From assembly GCA_942491465.1 (NCBI GenBank), contig CALOBA010000053.1, forward strand, positions 1 to 45,500: 45,500 nt of DNA, in the 5' to 3' direction. Positions 37,144 through 45,500 of this stretch are shown in pieces. The position numbers were made by a program, and so were the translations under genes. Position 1 is the first letter of the stretch. Each line of letters opens with the position of its first letter. The notes under the pieces were generated by a model. That model was not told the origin of the DNA. It saw only the letters and a list, made by a program, of their open reading frames with translations, and made no database searches. Source of the stretch: CALOBA01 sp942491465 (GTDB lineage: Bacteria; Pseudomonadota; Gammaproteobacteria; Chromatiales; Chromatiaceae).

Positions 37144-38321
37144 GACGATGCTCCCGATGTGGCGTTGGCGGCGGCGACGACCTGATCGGCCGCCTCGGCA
37201 AGACTGGCCGCAGTGCGCACGGCAAGCCCGCTGTCGGCGAGCAGCTTGAGCCCCTGCTCGGCATTCGTGCCCTCGAGGCGCACGACCACCGGGACCTTGA
37301 CATGCACCTCGCGCACCGCCTGGATGATGCCCTCGGCGATCAGATCGCAGCGCACGATACCGCCGAAGATGTTGACCAGCACGGCGGCGACCTTGGTGTC
37401 CGAGAGGATCAGCTTGAACGCCTCGGCCACGCGCTCGGCGGTGGCCGTGCCGCCGACATCGAGGAAGTTCGCCGGCGCCCCGCCATGCAGCTTGATCAGG
37501 TCCATGGTGGCCATGGCGAGCCCGGCACCGTTGACCATGCAGCCGATGTTGCCGTCGAGACTGATGTAGCTCAGGTCATGGGCCTTGGCCGCGGCCTCGC
37601 GGGCGTCCTCCTGGGTGGGGTCGCGCAGGTCGGCCAGGTCCGGGTGGCGGTAGAGGGCGTTGTCGTCGAGATTGATCTTGGCGTCCAGGGCGATCAGCTC
37701 GCCGGTCTCGGTGACCACCAGGGGGTTGATCTCCAGCAGGCTGGCGTCGCACTCAGCGAACAGCCGCGCCAGACCCTGCATCAACCCCTGCAGGGCCTTG
37801 ATCTGCGCCGGCTCCAGGCCGAGCCCGAAGCCAATGCGCCGGCACTGCCAGGACTGCAGGCCGGCGGCCGGATCGATCTGCGTGAACAGCAGCCGCTCGG
37901 GCTCGGTGCGCGCCACCTCCTCGATGTCCATGCCGCCGGCGGCGGAGGCCATGAACACGATGCGGCGCGAGGCACGATCCACCAGCACGCTGAGATAGAG
38001 CTCACGGGCGATCGCCGTCGGCGCCTCCACCAGCAGCTGGCCGATCGGCAGGCCGTCGGCGCCGCTCTGCTTGGTCACCAGATTGGTGCCGAGCAGGCGC
38101 TCCGCGGTGGCCTCGACCTCATCCGGACCGTCGCAGAGGACGACCCCGCCAGCCTTACCACGACCACCGGCATGCACCTGCGCCTTGACGACGCAGCGCC
38201 CGTTGCCCAGCAGCTCGGCGGCTTGACGCGCAGCTTGCGCCGAGGTGGCGACATGCCCCTCCGGCACCGGGATACCGAAACGCGCAAATAGCTGTTTCGA
38301 CTGATATTCGTGTAGATTCAT
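37140..38321 (-). CDS. sucC: Succinyl-CoA synthetase beta subunit
   Basis: The 393-residue beta subunit has the ATP-grasp domain (MNLHEYQSKQLFARFGIPVP, then KAQVHAGGRGKAGGV) and the C-terminal CoA-ligase domain with NIFGGIVRCDLIAEGI. It pairs with SucD. The start has a G-rich GAGGGGGG ribosome site. Other TCA-cycle genes such as sucAB are not adjacent. Confidence 0.97.
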   Translation of the reverse strand: MNLHEYQSKQLFARFGIPVPEGHVATSAQAARQAAELLGNGRCVVKAQVHAGGRGKAGGVVLCDGPDEVEATAERLLGTNLVTKQSGADGLPIGQLLVEAPTAIARELYLSVLVDRASRRIVFMASAAGGMDIEEVARTEPERLLFTQIDPAAGLQSWQCRRIGFGLGLEPAQIKALQGLMQGLARLFAECDASLLEINPLVVTETGELIALDAKINLDDNALYRHPDLADLRDPTQEDAREAAAKAHDLSYISLDGNIGCMVNGAGLAMATMDLIKLHGGAPANFLDVGGTATAERVAEAFKLILSDTKVAAVLVNIFGGIVRCDLIAEGIIQAVREVHVKVPVVVRLEGTNAEQGLKLLADSGLAVRTAASLAEAADQVVAAANATSGASS

Positions 38322-38475
38322 CCAGCCCCCCTCATCTTGATTTAACCAGTCCGACGCTGCCGGCAGGGAGCACCGAGCAGCCGCGGGCCGGCACCCGAAG
38401 CCGAGTATTCTGGGCTAAGTCGGCGAAACTTGCCAAAATAAGACCGAATCAAAGCCCTGACGCCCCGGAGTCTTC

Positions 38476-40083
38476 ATGTCCATCGTGCCCGCTTCGATGC
38501 TCGAGCAAACGGCGTCGCGCCATGTCTTCCTGGGCCGCGATGCCCTGTCTTGGCTGTTCCTGTTTCGGCTCATCCTCGTCTCCGCACTGATCCTGCTGTT
38601 CTCCATCCCCTCGGCGGTGCCCTGGCTGAGCCTGGCGGGGGACCCGACAATGGCGCGCAACCTGCTGTCGATTCAGGGCATGCTGGTCCTGGTCAGCGGT
38701 CTGCTCGTGCTGATGCGCCGGCCCTCGCCGGAGCAACAGGTGGTGCTGGTCGTCTTCGTCGACATCCTCAGCTACACGCTGCTGATGCACCTCAGCGGCG
38801 GCCTCAGCACCGGTCTCGGGCTGCTGCCGGCGATCGCGGTCATCACCGGCGCCCTGCTCACCGAGGGCCGCCTGGCGCTGCTGTTCGCATCACTGGCGAC
38901 CCTGGCCGTGATCGCCGAGCAGATCTACGCCCAGTTGGAGGGCGGGCCGCAGACCGGCAGCTACACCCAGGCCGGGCTGCTGGGGCTGACCTACTTTGCC
39001 GTCGCCCTGCTGGCGCATGTGCTCTCCAAGCGCGTGAGCGAGATCGAGCTGCTGGCGGCCCGCCGCAAGGTGGACATCGCCGATCTGGCCAAGCTGAATC
39101 AGTACGTCATCCAGAGCCTGTCCATCGGGCTCATCGTCGTCGATGGCGATCGCCGGGTCCTGCTGCTGAACGATGCCGCCCGCAAGCTGTTGACAAGTCC
39201 CGATGCGGCGGCCGGGATGTCCCTGGACCACCTGGCCCCGACTTTGGCGAGCTGGTTTGTGGCCCGCCTGACCGACGCCGAGACGGAGCCCGAGGCGCTG
39301 ACGGTGGGCGATCGCGAGCTGCGGCCCAGCCTGCAGCTGCTCGGCGACACCCGCGCCGGCGGCGCGCTGCTCTATCTGCGCGACAATCGGGAGCTGACGC
39401 GCCAGGCGCAGGAGATGAAGCTTGCCTCGCTGGGTCGGCTGACGGCCAGCATCGCCCACAACATCCGCAACCCGCTGTCGTCGGTCAGTCACGCCGCACA
39501 GCTGCTCGCCGAGTCCTCCGGCCTGGATTCCGAGGAGCGTCATCTGCTGGCGATCATCCGCCGCAACGCCCAACGCATCGACGAGACCGTCACCAGTGTG
39601 CTGGCACTGTCGCGACGCGACCAGGCCGAGCCGCAGACCTTCGACCTGCGCGACTGGCTCAAGGACTTCTACACCGAGTACCGCGACAGCAACCGCATCG
39701 ATCACGCCCATCTGCGCCTGCGCCTGGCCCGCGAGGCGCTGCCGATCACGGTCGATCCCCGCCACCTGGGACAGATCCTGCGCAACCTCTGCGACAACGC
39801 CTTCAAGCACGGCTCCCGGCCCGGCAGCACCGCCCGCATCGAGATCACCGCCCAGCGCGACGCCGAGAGCGGCCACGTCATGGTGAACGTGCTCGACGAC
39901 GGGCCGGGCATCCCCGCGACCATGGCGCGCGAGGTCTTCGAGCCCTTCTTCACCACCGCCAGTCACGGCACCGGCCTCGGCCTGTACGCGGCCCGCGAGT
40001 TCGCCCAAGCCAACGGCATGACGCTGCGCTATGTAGACCGCAACGAGCCCGGCGCCCAATTCCGCCTCGGCTTCCCCGGCTGA
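38476..40083 (+). CDS. pilS: PilS-type sensor histidine kinase
   Basis: The 535-residue kinase has six or so membrane segments in the first 200 residues (LFLFRLILVSALILLF, LLPAIAVITGALL and others), a PAS-like domain (LSIGLIVVDGDRRVLLLND), HisKA with H328 in SIAHNIRNPLSSV, and HATPase_c with NLCDNAFKHG and GTGLGLYAAREFA. PilS controls type IV pilin transcription with PilR, encoded 28 bases downstream. GGAG lies five bases ahead of the start. The pilA target is not in the window. Confidence 0.9.
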   Translation: MSIVPASMLEQTASRHVFLGRDALSWLFLFRLILVSALILLFSIPSAVPWLSLAGDPTMARNLLSIQGMLVLVSGLLVLMRRPSPEQQVVLVVFVDILSYTLLMHLSGGLSTGLGLLPAIAVITGALLTEGRLALLFASLATLAVIAEQIYAQLEGGPQTGSYTQAGLLGLTYFAVALLAHVLSKRVSEIELLAARRKVDIADLAKLNQYVIQSLSIGLIVVDGDRRVLLLNDAARKLLTSPDAAAGMSLDHLAPTLASWFVARLTDAETEPEALTVGDRELRPSLQLLGDTRAGGALLYLRDNRELTRQAQEMKLASLGRLTASIAHNIRNPLSSVSHAAQLLAESSGLDSEERHLLAIIRRNAQRIDETVTSVLALSRRDQAEPQTFDLRDWLKDFYTEYRDSNRIDHAHLRLRLAREALPITVDPRHLGQILRNLCDNAFKHGSRPGSTARIEITAQRDAESGHVMVNVLDDGPGIPATMAREVFEPFFTTASHGTGLGLYAAREFAQANGMTLRYVDRNEPGAQFRLGFPG

Positions 40084-40111
40084 TCCACGTCATCACGCAG
40101 GAAAATCGCCC

Positions 40112-41464
40112 ATGCGCAAGGCCCACGTCCTCATCGTCGATGACGAGACCGATATCCTCGATCTGGTCTCCATCACCTATGCGCGCATGGGCATAGGCAC
40201 CCACACGGCGGCCACCATCGCCGACGCACACCGGCTGCTGCGCAGCCGTCGGTTCGATTTCTGCATCACCGATATGCGCCTGCCCGACGGCGACGGCACC
40301 GATCTGGTGCGCCACATCGCCGAGCACCACCATGAGACCCCGGTGGCGATGATCACCGCCTACGGCAACATGGACTCCGCGGTGGCGGCCATGAAGGCGG
40401 GCGCCTTCGACTTCGTCTCCAAGCCCCTGGACCTGCGCGTCCTGCGCGACCTGATCGGCGCCGCCCTGCGCCTGGCGGACCCGGCGGCGATCAGCCCCGA
40501 CAGCCAGCCGCCCACCACCGGCCTGCTCGGCAACTCGCCGCAGATGCATACCCTGCGCGCCATGATCGGCAAGTTGGCGCGCAATCAGGCACCGGTGTGC
40601 ATCAGCGGCGAGAGCGGGACGGGCAAGGAGTTGGTCGCCCGCCTGATCCACCAGCAGGGGCCGCGGGCCCAATCCGCCTTCGTGCCGGTCAACTGCGGGG
40701 CCATCCCCGCCGAGCTGATGGAAAGCGAGCTGTTCGGCCACCGCCGCGGCAGCTTCACCGGCGCGGTCGCCGACAAGCCGGGCCTGTTTCAAGCCGCCTC
40801 CGGCGGCACCCTGTTCCTCGACGAGATCGCCGACATGCCGCTGCCCATGCAGGTCAAGCTGCTGCGCGCGATCCAGCAGAAGGGCGTCCGGCCCGTCGGC
40901 AGCGAGCAGGAGGTGGCGGTGGACACACGCATCATCAGCGCCAGCCACCGGGACCTCGCCCACGAGGTCGAGCGCGGCAACTTTCGCCACGACCTGTTCT
41001 ACCGCATCCACGTCATCGACCTCATCATCCCGCCACTGCGCGAGCGCCGCGAGGACATCGCCGACCTGGCCAAGCACATCCTCAGGCGCATCAGCGACGA
41101 GACCGGCGAGGCCCCCGCCGCCCTCTCCGAAGCCGCCGCGCAGGCGCTGATGAGCTATCCGTTTCCCGGCAATGTGCGCGAGCTGGAGAATATCCTGGAA
41201 CGCGCCACCGCCCTGTGCGACCATCAAGTCCTGCATCTCGAGGACCTGCACCTGCCGCAGGCGGAGCCCCCAGCACTCGACGCCGACGCGCAGGGCGCTC
41301 TGCTCGACGACGAGGTCCCGCTGGAGCACAGGCTCGGCGAGATCGAGCGTCAGGCCATCCTCAAGGCCCTCGACGAGACCCGCTGGAACCGCACCGCCGC
41401 CGCCAAGCGCCTCGGCATGAGCACCCGCTCGCTGCGCTACCGCATCGCCAAACTCGGCCTCTGA
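40112..41464 (+). CDS. pilR: PilR-type sigma54-dependent response regulator
   Basis: The 450-residue NtrC-family activator has a receiver domain with D54 in CITDMRLPDGDG, an AAA+ domain with Walker A GESGTGKE (166-173) and the sigma54-contacting loop GSFTGA (213-218), Walker B GGTLFLDEIADM and the arginine-finger region, and a C-terminal Fis-type helix-turn-helix (LDETRWNRTAAAKRLGMSTR). When phosphorylated by PilS it opens sigma54 promoters, classically that of pilA. The GSFTGA variant of GAFTGA is common. Confidence 0.93.
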   Translation: MRKAHVLIVDDETDILDLVSITYARMGIGTHTAATIADAHRLLRSRRFDFCITDMRLPDGDGTDLVRHIAEHHHETPVAMITAYGNMDSAVAAMKAGAFDFVSKPLDLRVLRDLIGAALRLADPAAISPDSQPPTTGLLGNSPQMHTLRAMIGKLARNQAPVCISGESGTGKELVARLIHQQGPRAQSAFVPVNCGAIPAELMESELFGHRRGSFTGAVADKPGLFQAASGGTLFLDEIADMPLPMQVKLLRAIQQKGVRPVGSEQEVAVDTRIISASHRDLAHEVERGNFRHDLFYRIHVIDLIIPPLRERREDIADLAKHILRRISDETGEAPAALSEAAAQALMSYPFPGNVRELENILERATALCDHQVLHLEDLHLPQAEPPALDADAQGALLDDEVPLEHRLGEIERQAILKALDETRWNRTAAAKRLGMSTRSLRYRIAKLGL

Positions 41465-41523
41465 GCCGCGTCGCGTGCGCCACCCGCAGGACCCGAGGTA
41501 CTGTCACTGACCCCAATGAACGG

Positions 41524-43134
41524 ATGAACGACCCAACCTACGAACGACGCCTGCACGCCCTCGCGCAAGCCGGGGCTGGCCCGCTGCTGCGCGGCAACCT
41601 GATGGGACTGGAAAAGGAGGGCCTGCGCGTGGCCGCCGACGGCACCCTCGCCGCCACCGACCATCCCCACGCCTTGGGCGCGGCCCTGACCCACCCGCAC
41701 ATCACCACCGACTTCTCCGAGGCCCTGCTGGAGCTGGTCACCCCGGCATTGGACAACGCCGCCTGCGTGCTCGACCTGCTGCGCGACCTGCACCTGTTCT
41801 GCTACCGCCACCTCGGCGACGAGCTGATCTGGGGCGCGAGCATGCCCTGCATCATCGGCGGCGGCGCCGCCGTGCCGCTGGCCCGCTACGGCAGCGCCAA
41901 CGCCGCCACCATGAAGACCGTCTACCGCCGCGGGCTCGGCAACCGCTACGGGCGGGTCATGCAGACCATCGCCGGCGTGCACTTCAACTTCTCCGTCGCC
42001 GAGGGGCTCTGGCCGCTGCTCGCCGACATCGAGGACACCGGCGGCGAGCCCCTCGCCCTGCGCTCCGCGCGCTACATGGGCCTGGTGCGCAACCTGCAAC
42101 GCCTCGGCTGGCTGGTGCCCTACCTGTTCGGCGCCTCGCCGGCGATCTGCCGCAGCTTCGTCGGCGACGCGCCCACCGATCTGGTGGCCTTCGACGACTG
42201 CACCCTGTACATGCCCCATGCCACCTCGCTGCGCATGGGCGACATCGGCTATCAGAACCGCCAAGAGGAAGGCACCGGCATGAAGGCCAGCTACGACAGC
42301 CTGGACGCCTACATCCGCAGCCTCACCTGGGCCATCCAGACCCCCTGCCCGCAGTACGAGCAGATCGGCGTCAAGGTCGGCGAGCGCTGGGAGCAGCTCA
42401 ACGACCACGTCCTGCAGATCGAGAACGAGTACTACAGCACCGTCCGCCCGAAGCAGCTCACCGACTGGATGGAGCGACCGACGCTCGCCCTGCGCCGCCG
42501 CGGCATCGCCTACGTGGAGCTGCGCTCGCTGGACGTGAACGCCTTCCATCCGCTCGGCGTCGACGCCGAGCAGATGCGCTTCCTCGGCTGCCTGATGCTC
42601 TACTGCCTGCTCTGCGAGAGCCCGCGCATCGACGCCCGCGAGCGCCGCCTCATCGACGGCAACGAGGTCCTCGCCGCCCACCGCGGACGCGAGCCCGGCC
42701 TGCGCCTGGAGCACGTCCGCCATGGGCCGGTCCCGCTCGCCGACTGGGCCGGCTCGGTGCTGACGCAGACGCTGGGCATCGCCGAGCTGCTCGACGGCGG
42801 CAGCGACGGACCGCACAGCGCCGCCGTGCGCGCCCAGCAGGCCAAGGTCGCCGACCCCGACCTGACCCCATCGGCGCAGATGCTCCAGGCCATGCACGAG
42901 CACAACGAAGGCTTCGCCGCCCTCGCCCGCCGCCTCAGCGAGCAGCACCGCGACTGGTACCGCGCCCAATCACTCGACCCCGGTCGCAACGCCTGGCTGC
43001 AGGGCCTGGCCGAGCGCTCCCACCGCCGCCAGGCCCGCATCGAGGCCGCCGACGACATGGACTTCGACGAATTCATGCGCCGCTACTTCGCCCAAAGCGA
43101 GCACCGGCCCGTGGACCTGCACCCACCCGACTGA
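41524..43134 (+). CDS. gshA: Glutamate-cysteine ligase
   Basis: The 536-residue enzyme makes gamma-glutamylcysteine, the first step of glutathione synthesis. It belongs to the gammaproteobacterial GshA type: GLEKEGLRVAADG, TTDFSEALLELVTP, YRRGLGNRYGRVMQTIAGVHFNF-like segment (ATP/glutamate site), and PTLALRRRGIAYVELRSLDVN. The start at 41524 lacks a good ribosome binding site; the frame is open further upstream but without a better start. It is not obviously co-transcribed with pilR, 59 bases upstream. In purple sulfur bacteria glutathione amide is a known thiol; this enzyme would supply its precursor. Confidence 0.95.
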   Translation: MNDPTYERRLHALAQAGAGPLLRGNLMGLEKEGLRVAADGTLAATDHPHALGAALTHPHITTDFSEALLELVTPALDNAACVLDLLRDLHLFCYRHLGDELIWGASMPCIIGGGAAVPLARYGSANAATMKTVYRRGLGNRYGRVMQTIAGVHFNFSVAEGLWPLLADIEDTGGEPLALRSARYMGLVRNLQRLGWLVPYLFGASPAICRSFVGDAPTDLVAFDDCTLYMPHATSLRMGDIGYQNRQEEGTGMKASYDSLDAYIRSLTWAIQTPCPQYEQIGVKVGERWEQLNDHVLQIENEYYSTVRPKQLTDWMERPTLALRRRGIAYVELRSLDVNAFHPLGVDAEQMRFLGCLMLYCLLCESPRIDARERRLIDGNEVLAAHRGREPGLRLEHVRHGPVPLADWAGSVLTQTLGIAELLDGGSDGPHSAAVRAQQAKVADPDLTPSAQMLQAMHEHNEGFAALARRLSEQHRDWYRAQSLDPGRNAWLQGLAERSHRRQARIEAADDMDFDEFMRRYFAQSEHRPVDLHPPD

Positions 43135-43329
43135 GCGCAACGCCGCCGCCGGCGCGATGTCAATCTGCCAATCAACGCCTTGCCTGCGGCTGGCGTTGCT
43201 CCCACGGCCGCGGCGCAAGCCTGGCCGTGGAGCCCCGGCCGGCGCGGGCGACGGCATGGAAAAGCGGACAAACAGCCCCCGAACGCGGTAACATTCGCGC
43301 CGGCTGGCGGCCCTCCCGCGAGCCGACAC

Positions 43330-43414
43330 GCGCGGGTGGCGGAACTGGTAGACGCGCTGGATTTAGGTTCCAGTGGAGCAATCCGTGGGGGTTCGAGTCC
43401 CCCCCTGCGCACCA
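43330..43414 (+). tRNA. tRNA-Leu (anticodon TAG)
   Basis: A class II tRNA with long variable arm: acceptor GCGCGGG/CCTGCGC with one G-T pair, D arm GCGGAACTGGTAGACGC, anticodon stem CTGGA/TCCAG with loop TTTAGGT (anticodon 43364-43366), T arm with GTTCGAGTC, discriminator A and encoded CCA. The features are canonical for leucine. It is followed by an accessory-type AAA/nuclease gene on the other strand. Confidence 0.95.
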
Positions 43415-43528
43415 CATGACACTGCCCAACCACCAATGGGCCTTTCGGCCACGCTTTCGGCTGGAAGGCTAAAGCCGCAGCAGCCGAAACCGCCGCCCGC
43501 CGGGGCTGTGTTGCTCGCGCTCTCCGAT

Positions 43529-43565
43529 CCGCTCGGCCAGCGGCGGTTGCGCGCTGGCCGAGCGG
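43529..43565. other. Perfect 14-bp hairpin downstream of the AAA/nuclease gene
   Basis: CCGCTCGGCCAGCG (43529-43542) and CGCTGGCCGAGCGG (43552-43565) flank a nine-base loop. It begins 17 bases beyond the stop of the minus-strand AAA gene. No T-run is seen, so it may be a factor-dependent stop or a small repeat. Confidence 0.6.
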
Positions 43566-43582
43566 AGCAGGCTACGAACAGC

Positions 43583-45358
43583 TCACCACACAAACCGCAC
43601 CAGCCCGATGCAGACCAGGGCGTGGGTGCGCAGCTTGAGCTTGTCCCCGTAGAGACCTTGCAGCGTCTTGCGGTAGCCAGCGAGCTGGCCCTGCGCATCG
43701 GTCAGTAGCTGCGCCACCTCGGGTCTGGCGCGCAGCTCCTCGCGCGGCATGGCGGCCAGCGCCGCACTGTCGAGGCCCGGCAGGTCGCTGACCTTCAGGT
43801 GTTTGAATTCGATCACATGGTCCAGCAGGGCGTATTGGCGCCGGTCCGGGCGCACGATCAGCGACAGGTCGCAGTAGCCCCGCGCGATGGCGGTCTCCGA
43901 GTCCATGATGTAGGCGAGGTCGTTGAACAGCGTGATCAGGAACGCGGTCTTCACCACCAGTTCGTTGGACCAGCGCAGATCGCGGTTATCGAACACCGGC
44001 AGATAGCGTTGCTCGATGAAGTCGCATAGCGGTGCCAACTCGCCCGCGGTATAGAAGCGCTCGCTGACAGCGCGTCGCTCGCGGTCCAGGTCGTAGCCGG
44101 GCAGCAATGCCTCCTGGATGCGTTCGATGTAGAGCTTGCGCACCACCAGGTTGGGAATGCTCAGCTGCAGATTGCCCAGCGGGTCGCGTCCGCTGTAGGT
44201 AAGCACGCCGAAGAAATAGAGCAGGGAGGCGAGGAAGCCGTGGGTCTGGGGTGCGCGGAGCATGCGCTCCACGCCAAAGCGCTGTTCCATGTCGTCGATG
44301 ACGATGGGGTGGGCGGAATCCAGGGCTGCGCTGACCAATGCTTCGCCATGGGGCAGCCGGGCGATGTATTCGATGCGGTTGCGATCCATAGCGAGGTTGT
44401 TGTCCAGCATTGCCCGCGGATAGGCGCACCGCTCGGCCAGATGCTTGAAGAAATACAGGGCCAGGGTCGGGTTGTAGATCTGCCCGCCCGCCGGCTCCAG
44501 CGAGAAGTTGTAGCCGTTGTAGAAGGTGCGCATCAAGTCCAGCGCCTCTTCGACCCGTTCCGGGGGCAAGTCGCAGTCGGCGATGACCTGATCGAGAACG
44601 GTGCGGCACTCCGCCTCGTGGAAGCCACAGAGATCGGCGTACTCCGGCTCTCTGGAAATATCTTCGACCACGTTGTAGCCGCTGGTGATGTCCGCCAGCA
44701 CCACCGGCGAGACGCCGGTGATAAAGACCCGATCCAGGCCGCGTCCCTCGGCCGCGTCCTTGACCGCCTTGAACAGGGTCTTGATCGTGCCCTCGCCGCC
44801 GACCAGTTCCCGATAGCGACCTTCGCCCTGGTGGTGGCTGACCAGCACCTCGTTGGCGAAGTTGTCGTATTCGTCGATCAGCAGGTAGAGCCGGTGGGGT
44901 GTTTGGGAGATGGCGGCCAGCAGTGATCGAAAAGAGGAGATGGCGTTGTCTTCTCGAACCTGGACCTTTGCCGGGATCAAATCCCGGTATTTCCCGGCCG
45001 TGGCCTGGATCTCGCTGTTGATGTGCTGGTGCAGGGCGAGACGGATGGCCTCGGCATCCCCCATCGGGTCCACCAGAGAGAAGTTCCATTTCATGACGAA
45101 GTAGCTGTTGCGGCGCGCGGTGGGGGCCTGACCGATCTTCAGATGCCCAAACAGCTGCTCGAACTGGTCCGCCTTGGTCAGGTCGTAGTAGTTCTCCAGC
45201 GTCGACAGCCACAGGGACTTGCCGAAACGGCGCGGGCGCAACAGCAGAAGTTGCCGGCCTGCCGCCTCAATGGCGCCGATGCGATCGGTGCGGTCGATGT
45301 AGAGATAGCCTTCTTCGGCGATGGCCTGGAAGTTGGCGAGACCGTAGGGAAAGCGCAT
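43583..45358 (-). CDS. AAA-ATPase-like / PD-(D/E)XK nuclease family protein (DUF1703 type)
   Basis: The 591-residue protein belongs to the large family with an N-terminal AAA-ATPase-like domain and C-terminal PD-(D/E)XK nuclease-like domain, often multicopy in anaerobes and purple bacteria. The start MRFPYGLANFQAIAEEGYLY is typical and sets the choice of 45358 (GTG/ATG alternatives lie up to 45460). Walker A is LRPRRFGKSLWLSTL, Walker B LYLLIDEYDNF, and the nuclease core is around YALLDHVIEFKHLK near the C-terminus. The function is unproven; mobile-element or defence roles have been proposed. It lies opposite tRNA-Leu, a common integration site, but no direct repeats or integrase were seen. 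Confidence 0.85.
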   Translation of the reverse strand: MRFPYGLANFQAIAEEGYLYIDRTDRIGAIEAAGRQLLLLRPRRFGKSLWLSTLENYYDLTKADQFEQLFGHLKIGQAPTARRNSYFVMKWNFSLVDPMGDAEAIRLALHQHINSEIQATAGKYRDLIPAKVQVREDNAISSFRSLLAAISQTPHRLYLLIDEYDNFANEVLVSHHQGEGRYRELVGGEGTIKTLFKAVKDAAEGRGLDRVFITGVSPVVLADITSGYNVVEDISREPEYADLCGFHEAECRTVLDQVIADCDLPPERVEEALDLMRTFYNGYNFSLEPAGGQIYNPTLALYFFKHLAERCAYPRAMLDNNLAMDRNRIEYIARLPHGEALVSAALDSAHPIVIDDMEQRFGVERMLRAPQTHGFLASLLYFFGVLTYSGRDPLGNLQLSIPNLVVRKLYIERIQEALLPGYDLDRERRAVSERFYTAGELAPLCDFIEQRYLPVFDNRDLRWSNELVVKTAFLITLFNDLAYIMDSETAIARGYCDLSLIVRPDRRQYALLDHVIEFKHLKVSDLPGLDSAALAAMPREELRARPEVAQLLTDAQGQLAGYRKTLQGLYGDKLKLRTHALVCIGLVRFVW

Positions 45359-45500
45359 GCTGCTGACTCGTTCGAGTGGAGAGACTGCGAGCATTGTCCG
45401 ACCATCGGCAAGCGCACCGCAACACCGCGTGGTCGCGCTACCTGCCAACGAGCACCGCATTGGGCTGTGCAGAGGGTGAGCCGATCCTGAGCGCAGAGAC

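Overview
The window reads as ordinary chromosome of a high-GC gammaproteobacterium. The gene set and protein style (SufBCD with SufT, BamD/RluD/PgeF, PilS/PilR, GshA, SucCD, an encapsulated-ferritin-type protein, many sensor kinases) fit a purple sulfur bacterium of the Chromatiaceae or a close relative. That placement is an inference from protein resemblance; no 16S gene or photosynthesis gene is present.

Left part (1-10.6 kb) is the accessory side. It starts with a broken superfamily-1 helicase remnant and a long hairpin repeat. Next comes a minus-strand unit of two low-complexity Pro/Gln/Met-rich small proteins followed, after an internal terminator, by a YcaO-domain ATPase. Then come a coiled-coil ORF and a NarL-type two-component pair whose reading frame appears to be broken by one base, and a three-gene set of unknown purpose (four-domain peptidoglycan hydrolase, large helical protein, lipoprotein).

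Middle part (10.8-26.5 kb) holds an aldo/keto reductase, an RluA-family pseudouridine synthase, a secreted GlcG/HbpS-like protein, ispG, a five-PAS sensor kinase, a stand-alone encapsulated-ferritin-like protein, a GT81-type glycosyltransferase, a small membrane protein, the sufBCD-sufT operon, a TtcA-type PP-loop protein and an XRE repressor.

At 26.5-29.2 kb the XRE gene faces a strong divergent promoter. That promoter drives a short, heavily structured, apparently noncoding transcript ending in a clear intrinsic terminator. It is followed by an atypical CAU tRNA, a slipin (SPFH) fragment, a small basic ORF cut by a palindromic repeat, and rtcB (RNA ligase), which together look like a decayed RNA-repair locus.

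Right part (29.2-45.4 kb) is mostly housekeeping: argA, prc/ctp, pgeF-rluD divergent from bamD, glnB, sucCD, pilSR, gshA, tRNA-Leu(TAG), and an AAA-ATPase/PD-(D/E)XK protein of the accessory type next to the tRNA.

The best candidates for something undescribed are the YcaO gene with two small proteins sharing a YPNP-containing N-terminus, the XRE repressor with its divergent structured RNA, and the peptidoglycan hydrolase/helical protein/lipoprotein set. No CRISPR array, rRNA gene or intact insertion sequence was seen.
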